64,000 nt of DNA from Penelope pileata (lineage: Eukaryota; Chordata; Aves; Galliformes; Cracidae), in NCBI GenBank assembly GCA_013396635.1, contig WBMW01005542.1, positions 2,011,235 to 2,075,234 on the forward strand, given 5' to 3'. The notes beneath the pieces are model-generated. The model ran no database searches, was not told the DNA's origin, and saw only the letters and a list, made by a program, of their open reading frames with translations. Of this stretch, positions 1-9,690 are shown piece by piece. Each line of letters starts with the position of its first letter. Position 1 is the first letter of the stretch. The position numbers and the translations under genes are program-made.

Positions 1-911
1 AGAAACAAGAAATGAACAGAAGTTCTGAAGTTCCTTTTTTTCATCTTGAAGTCACTTATATGGAGATGTTTATGTTTTGGCAAAGGGCTGTTATGTCCAG
101 ATTGATTTGTTCCTCTCAAGTTGCAATTTTTGTAATAGGTAAGAAGTGGTAGAATTCAATTCACATCCCTCTTCAGTTCAGATGTTACTGCCCCCATCTC
201 ACTCTCACCTATTAAGAGAAGGAATGTCATGTACAGCATGCTATTATTTTTTGTTCAAGTGAAAGGACATGTTATTTATAAAACATACTCACTTTTCCAC
301 ACCTAAAGGGCAAAACTGAGCCTTTTGACTTTCCACCTTTCCAGATGTGAAATTCCAGATCAGACACCAACCTAGAACAACCTTTTTTATGGGCCATCTC
401 TTCACCTCTTCCATTCCTTTTCGCTGCCAATAAATTGCTTAAAAAGCAGTTCTGCCTGTCGGAGGACTCTGTCTCAGAACGAGTGTATCACGTCTTGAGC
501 GGCCTTTGACTTCTTAGTGTTTCTTGGTAAAGAAAGATTTAATATAGATAAGAAAGAGAAGAAAAACAAACAAGCAAATGGAAAAAATTATTTCCTAAAT
601 TATTAAATAATCTGATAAAGAAACAAGTTGAACCTGACCAACCCCAGCTCCACTTAAAATAAATTTTAATTTGGGTCAATTTCCAATTGACCCAAGGTTT
701 CTAATTTGAAATTAGGAACAATTCTATTTATGCCTCAATAATTTTTATGATGTTAAAAGTCTTATTCCATCGGACTGCCCATGTTGTGTTGTCTGGCAGT
801 ATAAATCAGTCAGTCTACTTCCAAAATCCCCTTGGTCATCTGTGGACATCCGCCAGTGGCTGTTTCACACTGCCAGGGGCACTTCTTGGTAGAGGTACTG
901 GGTAGGCCAAT
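1..911. other. Unique non-coding stretch
   Basis: AT-rich single-copy DNA. I see no coding frame with recognisable protein features and no interspersed repeat. The only structured element is a pair of short perfect inverted repeats at 671-715, listed separately. Confidence 0.5.
671..715. repeat. Two adjacent perfect inverted repeats
   Basis: The 11-base arm TTGGGTCAATT (671-681) is followed by a 3-base spacer and its exact reverse complement AATTGACCCAA (685-695). Six bases later CTAATTT (701-707), G, AAATTAG (709-715) forms a second perfect inverted repeat. Either could form a hairpin or serve as a palindromic protein site; no function can be assigned from sequence alone. Confidence 0.6.
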
Positions 912-1934
912 CAGGTGTTATGCGCAAATAGATCTGCTATTACGAACAAGGAAGAATTGGTTGGGAATGTGATAATCAGTGGCAACCACTATTTCAGTGC
1001 CCACAGAATAGTGGAGTTGAATATCATGAGGGACAGGAAGAGAGAGAACAGCTAAATACAGCTGCAGTTTGGCTTCTTCAGGAAATAGACAAGTGGGACC
1101 CTGTGAGAAGAGCTCTGAAGATAAAGAGCTTGGGAAATCTGGTGGGTGCTAAGGACAACCTTCTCCAAACACAAATTCGATCCATCCCAATACCCAGGAA
1201 AACAAGCAGGTGTATCAGGAGACTGACTTGGCTAAACAGGGAACGCAGGTGTGAGCTCCTGTGTGAAAAACTAGCCCACAGGAAGTGAAAGCAGGGGCAG
1301 ACCACAAGGGAATTTAGAAACAAAGTCCAGGCATATAGGGAAAGTGCTTGGAATGCCAAGGCTCAAGAACAAATATTGGTTGTGAAAGATGTCAGTGGCA
1401 ACAAGAACTTCTACCATTGCCTCAGTAAAAGGCTGATCAGGGCATCCTGTTGCTGAAATGGGAAGGTGATCTACTGCCAGCAGACACAGGACTTAGATAT
1501 TTGCTGCCTGCTTTGCCTTGCTCTTCATTGACAAGATCTCCCAGATGTCTGCACTTACTGAGGGGGCTCAAGGGTGAGAAGTATGACCAGCTCTGGCTGA
1601 GGATCCGGTCAGGAATTATTTGCAAAAAATCAGCCTCTACAAGTCCATGAGGCCACATGGGTTGCATGGTAGAAGAACAAGAGACAGTTTTGTTTTCAAT
1701 TACGTTGGAACAAGTGAGTTTCAGACTGGATATAAGGAGAAATTCTTTTTCCACTAGGACAATTGAGTAGAGGAACAAATTGCCCAGAGAGGTTGTGCAG
1801 TCTCTGTACTTGGAGGTTTTTAAGACTCAACTGAATAAAGCCCCGAGCAACCTGTGCTGACCATAGACCAGACTCTGCCTGGAGCCACAGACTGGGTTGG
1901 TAGCCCCCTGAGGTCCCTTCACATCTGAATTATC
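912..1934 (+). mobile_element. CR1 LINE, plus strand, internally deleted
   Basis: This is a decayed copy of the avian CR1 non-LTR retrotransposon in forward orientation. From about 931 a broken frame resembles the end of the CR1 ORF2 endonuclease region, with a VEF motif near 1012-1020. The linker between endonuclease and reverse transcriptase follows to about 1440, including the AKAQ and KDVSGNKNFY segments (about 1350-1420). At about 1600-1665 a frame reading EDPVRNYLQKISLYKS matches the linker just before the reverse transcriptase. At about 1686 the sequence jumps to the CR1 3' end: TTGGAACAAGTGAGTTTCAG, then the NQLPREV-like region near 1770-1800, and a terminal GAGGTCCCTTC (about 1911-1921). 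The whole polymerase core is therefore missing. Stops and frameshifts throughout show it is inactive. Outer boundaries are approximate. Confidence 0.8.
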
Positions 1935-3185
1935 CCATTTTGTTCTCAGCATGGTTGCAGACTGTTGGAATTAGTTGACCATTGGAAGAGCTAACACCAA
2001 AGCTGTCAGCTCTTTTCACCCTGACTCCAAATCCGCCTTTCTGGCAGAATAGTAGTACACAAATTATTCACTTTCAAGGATGATAAATGGCCATACAAAT
2101 CTTAAAAGCAAAGAAACTGGTAGGAAAGAATCAGTTAGGTCTGTCTTTGATTAAAGAGATTACAAGCGAAATTCTGCACTCAATTGATGGGTGGATACTA
2201 TGACTGCTAGGCTCTTCTGACATGGGCAGTGAAAATGAGTCCACATACACTGCTCCAGGACAAGGAGAACCAGCTGCTGGGGAGAAAGCTGTGTCTCTGG
2301 TTTTCATAGTTTTAGGTGTTCACAAAGCAAACTATTGCTGTTAGTTTAGGGAGTGACTGTGTTATAAAGCCTCAAGCAACAGGTCAGCAGGTTGAATGTT
2401 GCAGTTCCAGACCATCTCTCTATCAGATTTTCATGTGTGGAGATTTTCAAATCTTATAGCGACTCACCACCTGTAAAAGCAGACAACCTAATGGAAAATA
2501 AGAGCTACACTTAAAATGTTTTTCTCCACAGCTATGTAGCATAAAGAAAGTTATAAAAATAATTGAAGTAGGACTTGTTTTTTTGTTCTGTTAACTCTTT
2601 CTTGTGCCATCACAAGGGCACTGTTAAAGCACAACTAGATACAAACCAAAGAAATTTTGCCATGCTGTGTTTCCAAATGCCACATCAACAAGCAGAGCTG
2701 CTGACAACCAGTATTCCATGCTAGTTTGCTGAGGAGTTACTGGAGCAGTGAATTCAGAATCATCAGAGAAGCAGGGGGAGCCAATCCCTGAGTGCTCTAA
2801 ACTCAGAGAGGAGGCTGAGGTTGGGAATTTCCTGGTTTAACCAGCTGTTGAACACCCCATATCCTGGATTTCTGGTGTTTTGGACAGGTGGTCCAGCAGC
2901 AAGGTTCTAACAGGTAGAGAGGACAGAAGTTTTAGAAGGAGGGAAAAGTGATTTTGAAATCCCCAGGTTTCTTAGGTGTGTTCCAACAGTATGCAAGGCG
3001 TTAGAGAAAAACTTGAAGAAAAGATGGGGGTAAACAAGAAGCAGAATAAGGAACATAATGGATATAACAGAAGTGAATCAACCAGACTTAAGGTGATATC
3101 TTCTCCTGTGAGGTGATGCATATCTAGAACAAGGAAAATGTATACGATACATTTGTTAACTGCTACGAATCTGCTAGGATGAAGA
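1935..3185. other. Unique non-coding stretch
   Basis: No recognisable gene, RNA or transposon seen on either strand. Open frames are short and show no familiar protein motifs. Confidence 0.45.
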
Positions 3186-3232
3186 TTCTTTCTTTTTCTT
3201 TCTTTCTTTCTTTCTTTTTTTTTTTTCCTTTT
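3186..3232. repeat. (TTTC)n microsatellite with T-run
   Basis: A run of TTTC units passes into about a dozen consecutive T residues. It is a simple pyrimidine tract likely to vary in length. The lysine-rich minus-strand frame across it (KKKKERKKERK) is an artefact of the repeat. Confidence 0.9.
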
Positions 3233-6200
3233 TAATGAATGTGTTTTGTACAATCTTTGTGTGCTAAAACTCTAAAATTGGCTAAGCAGAGAAAGTAATC
3301 ACCAGTTATATTAAAACTGGCAGGAAAGGTGTTATTGACAAAGTATATGAAGGATATTTTAAAACTAATCTTACCAAAATGTTTTCATTAGTGGCTTTAG
3401 CACACAGAGAAATAAGTGTATTAATGGCACTTGCAGCTGGTATCAAACAGGGAAGCATCATCACCCCAGAGGATGTCTGCAGTAGCAGTAGGAGGTTCCA
3501 ATAACACAGGTCTTATGGCAAAGTCATACTTTTACATACAAAGTACAAGAATTTTCCGGTGTTTTAAGACTTCATAACTATGAAATGATAGAGGAGAAGA
3601 AAGATCAGGGTTACCAGTCAGTTTTAGGAAATCCATGAGCCCTCTGCATAGTCCAAGTGAGAGAGGTTTATTTGATCTTAGGAGATGACAGGTATTTTCA
3701 GTAGTGGGAGGGAAGGACTGATGCTGGTGGCAAAGCCTCCTGCAAAGATTGTGTGTGAGTGCTCTTCTGCCAGAGCAGCTGGGATGGCTGGAGGAGGAGC
3801 GCTTCTTGTAAGAGATGACATTTGGGCAGTTAAATCCCTTAGCTCAGCAGAATGAAGAGTGAGAAGGGATATAACTAATCCATAAAAATACATCACAGGA
3901 ACATCAGAGAGGGAAGAACACTGTTTGTGTTGGAGGACGCTGTTCACACAAGAGCAGGTGGGAATACACTATGCACATATATTGGGTGGAAATGAAATTT
4001 CTCTGTAATAGTGATATCCTGAAATAGACATACAAGCAGAGTAACAAAGGCAGATGGCTGGCCTAGTTTTATATTTCAGTAAATGTTTCTTTCAGTCCCA
4101 TCCTTTAGTACAAGCATGGCTTGTACTTGGATGGTCCTTGCACATCACAGCCAACAAACCAGCTGGGTAAAGGCCTGAATCTGTTCCAGCTGAAACTTGT
4201 GGCAAAATTTTCATTATGTCCTATAAGAGTTGGTTCAATGAAATAATCTGTAAGACCTTTTACCAGAAAAGTACAAGGTCACCCTTTCAGTCAATACTAA
4301 TATCTCAATCACTAACTTGCAAGCTTAAAGAGCTTCTTGTGAGTTTTTCTTTTGTGTTGGTGTGTGATTTTGTTTTGGTCTCATTTCAAGTATCTTCTGG
4401 AGAACTTATAAACAGCAGAAAGGAAATACAAATCTTAAACCCCAGAATCCAGCACAGTGCAAAATGAAAGCTAGGGATCAGAAAACAGGGCTGAATCTCT
4501 TTAAAAGGTACTGAAGACTTTATAAAATGTGCAGAAAGATCTTACAGCTTTCCACTGTCTGACCCATCAACTTAAACTTTCACTCGTAGCTAGGATCTGA
4601 TTTCTCCAGATAATTAAGTTAACCAATTTCCAAAGAGAATGGCTAGCCCTAAGGAATGTAGAAGGCTCTCGGCATTTCTAAAATATTTTAAAATATATTA
4701 AAACTATTTTAAAATCTGTCCACTTCAGTTAAGTGCCCATGCAGTATTATGACTGCTTCTCAAATCAAGCTCCAGCCACGCTATTAATACCCTTTGCATC
4801 TAATTCTTCAGAGCCTTAGAGGGCACTGTAATGAAGCACTCATGGCAAAAAAACACAGCCTTGATTTAGGTAAGGTATAAATTCCATCGTGATGTGGCTT
4901 CGACTTCACATCACAAAAAAGTGAATAATTTTATGATTGTGATCTCATAAGGTCCAACATCACCTACCACCGTGTGCAGTCCAGAAGCATGCTGTTGCAT
5001 CATGGCCCTCTGGTGCTGGCATTGGTTCCATTCTGGCTACAGATTAATCATTGGCAGAGAGTCATTATATTGAAATAATCGTGCAGGCGTTCACCATGTA
5101 ACATCACCAGGATATAAAAGTATTTGCTGAAAGTCAATCTCCACTTAAAAATTTGTAGCGTGACTTCACTTTACATATTCCTGTTAAAGGTGTGGCTTAT
5201 TAATTTTTCTACATTCAAATGAGCTTCTGCTGTTAAAATTTAAAGCAATGTATCTGACATAAACATTAACAGTAGCTAGGAAGCAGGAATGTTAGGAGTG
5301 AATCCATGTCAAAGTCACCTATTTCCCCTGGAGAAACACAGCCTTTATATCAGCTATATATTTTTATTACACCCAATTTCGGTTTTCTTGTTAAAAGAAG
5401 GTCTCCTTAAGCCTTTGCATTTCTCCTGCTTCATTCCCCATGGTTCACAAGTACAATAGTGAATGTAAGCCACAATAAAAAGGTCATTTTCTTCTTTCAG
5501 CAACAGTAACACAAGTGGCTGCATTTCCTGATTCTGGATTAAGTTCAAGATTTCAAATACGACTGGGCTCGTTTCTGATTAGAATGTTTGATATTTATCA
5601 CAGACTTTCCTGTCTTCCATATCCAGTGTGAGTGAGATTGTAAAAAGGTAAACTGAAAGGAACCATTCTTTTATTCAGCAATTAACCCCATCTGAGTAAA
5701 TAATATGGTGTTGTGCACTTGAGCCTTAGCTGTTATGCACTGAATTCAGAATTCAAAACGGCTTCAAAGCCGCGTTCGTGAAATGATGACAAGATGCTGC
5801 AGAAACAGCTTTTCATGTGGAATATAATGCAAGTATTGTGTTACATAGTACAGTAACAAATAGAGTATAGTTGTAATGATATAGCAGATAAAGTGTCTGG
5901 AAGTACTTACCTGGGGGAAACTCAATCTTATTTTACTTCAGTGCTCGAGGCTTATAAACACAGTGTATGGTCTTGGAACTTAAATATTAGAGGAATCATT
6001 TTATTGGGGGGAGGAGAAGGTAATGTTTCTGATTACAGGCAAATAACATCTCTGTGCCCAAACACAAGGCAGAAATAGTCCAAATTCCTTCAGGCAGTAT
6101 TGCAGCATATTTTTTTCCCTGTAACAGGCTCAAAAAGTCCGAAAGAAGTAAAATACTCTTACGAGTGGCAAAAGCCACATGTGGGTGAGGGTCAGAGCAG

Positions 6201-7479
6201 CAGGGTACACAGAGACAGTGGGGGGAAAGGGTCTGCGGGAAGGACAGTGTCTGGGGGGGGGGGTCCTGCCCAAGCTCCCTGCACAAGAGCCACAGCACCC
6301 ACAGAGATGCCCCCAGGGTTTTAAATCACCTTTGTCAGGGTATGGGACAGTTTAAGGACAGCTCAGGGCAGCAGTAGAGAGCAGCTTCATTTATTGCATT
6401 AAATGATGCAGGGCTGCGGTACAGGCTTCCGGTGGTTGTGTAATATTTTATATGTGTTCCAGCATAGTTTTCAACCTGTCCTGTCCAGCCATAGAAATCT
6501 CCAAGGCATGGCTCAAGGTTAGCATACACCAGCGACCGCTGCTGAGAGATGCTCTGGTCATGGCTGTGCTGCTGAGGAGGGAGGGGAGCCACATGGAAGC
6601 TCACACAGGTACTCACCCATCAGCCACAGACACCTCACCAGTCTGGTTTATTTAATAACAGAAGCAGAGTCCCAGTGTGCAGTCTTTTCCCTCCCTCTCC
6701 TGTGTCTCTATATTGAGCCAAACATCACCTGGAAGGTAAAATACCATTGACTGTACACATTTTTAAGACACCTCCATTGCTGCATGCATTTGATGGGACT
6801 GACAGAAAACCCTGCTGGGATTTCTCCTGTGGCTCTGCTACGCACTGTTTTCCTCATGAGTATCTCAGGGTGGTGTGTGTCTCCCATGGCCCCTCTGGGA
6901 CCGCTCTGTTCGCCTCAGGAGAAGAAAGGACATCTGCTATGGCTTGGTGGAGAATGATGCTCATGCAGACAGGATGTATCCTGTCCCCTTCACTTGCATG
7001 CGGTAGGCACAGGATGAAGCTGCCCTCTCCATGGGCAACAGTTGGCACAGTTACAGCTTTGACAGACTTGGAACCTGAAACCTGGAATCTACACAGCAAG
7101 CAGAGCTGGATCAATGGCTATTTTTCAAAATAATATTTTTCAAAAAGTATGAAGTGTCTATAAGTAACTAAGAGTTGTTCACATTTTAGTTTGAAATACC
7201 CCATGCCGGTGGTTCCATTAGATACAGGTAAGGGAACATCTCAAAAAGAAAACAACGAATCTGGGAACAGCATAGGAAGTCCAACAAGGTGGAAAAGTAC
7301 AAATAGTTGTGTAGGAACATTATGTGGTTTTTGTCACTGTAGCTGGGCACTATCTATCCAGGATCCTTTGCAAACATTTGGAAGAGTGCTCCTGCTGTGC
7401 ATTTATCAGGTTCACCAGAAACAGTGTCCTGGAACACTAGCTTGCTTTGGTTGAAGCAACAAAGGTAATTAGTAAACAC
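3233..7479. other. Unique non-coding stretch
   Basis: No supported gene or interspersed repeat. An 11-base G run lies at 6253-6263. The longest open frame is 6747-7133 (+, 128 codons); it has no recognisable domain and is of a length expected by chance. An AT-rich patch at 4679-4715 repeats ATTTTAAAAT-like units. Confidence 0.45.
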
Positions 7480-8259
7480 ACAGAATCAAAGAATCATGGA
7501 ATCATAGAATCGCTTGGGTTGGAAGGGTCCTAAAGACCATTTAGTTCCACCCCCCTGCCATGGACAGAGTTTCCACCCACCAGATCAGTCTGCCCAGGGT
7601 CCTATCCAGCCTGGCCCTGATCAGCTCCAGGAATGGGGCATCCACAGCTTCTCTGGGCAGCCTGTGCCTCACCACCTTTTGAGTAAAAAGTTTCCTCCTA
7701 ATATTTAATCTAAATCTCCCTTCTTTTAGTTTAGAACTGTTCCCCCTTGTCCTATCACTATCTGCCTGTTAAAAAGTCAGTCTCCCTCCTGTTTATAAGT
7801 TACCTTTAAGTACTGGAAGGCTGCAATGAGGTCTCCCCAGAGACTTCTCTTCTCCAAGATAAACAAGCCCAGATTTCTCAGCCTGTCTTTGTAGGAGAGG
7901 TGCTCCAGCCCTCTGATCATCTGTGTGGTCCCATCATTATCTGGACCTTCTCCAACAGCTCCACATCTCTTTTGTGCTGGAGGCCCCAGACCTGGATGCA
8001 GTACTCCAGATGGGGCCTCATGAGGGCAGAGCAGAGAGGGACAATCCCCTGCCTCTCCCTGCTGCCACCTGTCTTTTGATGCAGCTCAGGATACCATTGG
8101 CCTTCCAGGTTGCAAGCACACACTGCTGGCTCATGTGCAGCTTTTCATCCACCAGGACCCCCAGGTCCTTCTCAGCAGGACTGCTCTCACTGAGTTCTTC
8201 TCCCAGCCTGAACACTTCAGTAAACTTGCTGAGGATGCACTTGATCCCACTGTCTAGGT
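7480..8259 (-). mobile_element. CR1 LINE, minus strand, 5' truncated
   Basis: This is a CR1 retrotransposon 3' portion in reverse orientation. Its tail lies at the left as CAGAATCAAAGAATCATGGAA followed by the usual TTGGAAGGG block. Read on the minus strand, the right part (about 8040-8255) encodes the C-terminal section of CR1 ORF2, with SSPAEKDLGVLVDEKL (near 8170) then MSQQ and ILSCIKRQVA. Upstream, DSGIKCILSKFTE is joined directly to VFRLGEEL, so the segment between the reverse transcriptase FADDTKL motif and the RLGxxLLESS motif is deleted. A later part reads PHLEYCIQVWG near 7970-8020. The element stops abruptly at 8259-8260, where a hAT-like end begins. Confidence 0.9.
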
Positions 8260-9690
8260 CAGGCATGCACAAGCCGTGGCCCATGGGCCGTATGCAGCCC
8301 CACAGTCCCGCAGAGCTTGCAATGGGGCCTGCACCCAGCTGCCATGTTGTCATGGCTATGGGTCTGCTCCCACCAGGTGGCCTGGCTGGCCCCAGGCCCA
8401 CATCCATCACTCAGCAACAACCAAAGATCGGTGTGCGATGGGCACTGTCTGAGCTGCACCCAGGAGACTGGGAGGCACAGGGCGGTGCTAACTCTGCCTG
8501 TTGCCCCACCCCATACTTGGTCACATCGAAGACCTCGTGCATTACACGTGGCACGCACTTGTGCCTCTGCTGGAGTATAACGCAGAGATGGCCCACAGTA
8601 ATATTTCAACCTACCTAACGGCATCTCAAAAGAACACAGAACCTAAAAAAAGAAAAAACGTGGATGAAGCAGGAGTGTTCAACAAAAAATTGACATATGA
8701 GTACTTCTTTGTCAAGATAAACAGCACAGTGCTATGCTTAATTTGTGAGGAAATTGTGTCAGTTTTCAAAGATTATATGTGAAAAGATTATATGCAAGAA
8801 CATGCTGCCACATTCAATGTATATCAAGGAATGTTTTGTAAAGACAAATTAGTGGAACTGAGAAAAAGTTTCTCATCTCAACAAAATTGTTGTAAAAATG
8901 TTAAAGCTCAAACGGATTCTGTTGTAAAAGCTAGTTATGCAGCAGCAAATTTGATTTCTAAAAAATCAAAACCTTCGTGAGTGTATCAAGGAATGTTTGG
9001 AAAGCGTGGCAGATGTAATTTGTCTTGATAAAAAAACGAGTTTTTCTAAAATCAGCTTATATCACCTGACCATAGCCAGATGAATTGAAGAAATAGGAAA
9101 ATCTATTGAAAGAAATGTGGAGAGTACAGCTGCTTTCAACCTGACATTTTCATTAGAGGTATTGATAACAAATATAATGTCATGGAAGAAATGGTTTCTT
9201 TGGTGCCATTAAAAGACACAACTAAATCTCTTGATTTATACAAAGCAGTTCTTTAACTTTTGTCAGCATATCTGATATAGCTACTGACGGTGCCACAGCA
9301 GTGGCTGGGAAAACAGAGGGATGTATAAAGTTATTAGAAGACGATGCAACTTCCACTGGCAACTCATGTTTGATGAAATATCACTGCATCATACATCAAG
9401 AAAATTAATGTGCAGAAGCTTTAAAACTGGGTTGTGTCAAGCAAGTTGTCATAAAAGCTGTGAATGTCATCTGATTGCATCTCCTAATCTTGTTAAATTC
9501 TTGGCATCTTTGCAATGAAGCAAGGCTATATATACAAAGTGCCTTAAAAATACTCAGAAAAAAAACTGCATCAATTATTTGGATATGGAATATTATGTCA
9601 TGAAAGGATCCAAGCAAATAAGTCACAAAGAAAAACATGTTCAAAGAACATTCAAGGGGAAATTCCATTACCTCAGACTTCTTGTGAATT
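8260..9690 (+). mobile_element. Decayed hAT (Charlie-like) DNA transposon
   Basis: The left end reads CAGGCATGCACAAGCCGTGG followed by CCCATGGGCCGTATGCAGCCCC. This resembles the termini of vertebrate hAT elements, which start with CAG and carry a GTGGCCCGCGGGCC-type block. A GC-rich 5' leader (about 8260-8600) precedes an AT-rich coding region with a broken BED-finger/hAT transposase (described separately). I could not find the matching inverted right terminus, so the 3' boundary near 9690 is a guess based on where transposase-like sequence and compositional character fade. Family assignment to the Charlie/ZBED group is by protein resemblance. Confidence 0.75.
8599..9530 (+). pseudogene. hAT transposase pseudogene (GTF2IRD2/ZBED-like)
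   Basis: This is the remnant of a hAT-superfamily transposase that once bound its transposon ends through an N-terminal BED zinc finger and catalysed cut-and-paste movement. Seen in order: a basic segment PKKRKNVDEAG (about 8643), TYEYFFVKI, then CLIC giving the finger's C-x2-C pair (8735-8746), with only one histidine left of the expected pair. An in-frame stop lies at 8780-8782, then SQQN (about 8874) and ASYAAANLISKKSKP. A stop at 8978-8980 coincides with a frame change, and the reading continues as ECIKECLESVADVICLDKK. The segment that should carry the first catalytic aspartate (DESTD type) is deleted near 9150. FIRGIDNKYNVMEEM follows, then a third frame with ATDGATA (aspartate codon 9286-9288) and YHCIIHQEN before a stop at 9406. 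These segments match the transposase-derived part of vertebrate GTF2IRD2/ZBED-type proteins. The gene is clearly dead. Confidence 0.85.

Noticed and set aside
2972..3253. Lysine/glutamate-rich minus-strand frame
   Set aside because: The KKKKERKKERK stretch is the translation of the (TTTC)n microsatellite.
7923..8618. 231-codon plus-strand open frame
   Set aside because: It runs antisense through CR1 coding sequence and into the hAT leader. No domain is visible, so it is a by-product of GC-rich repeat DNA.
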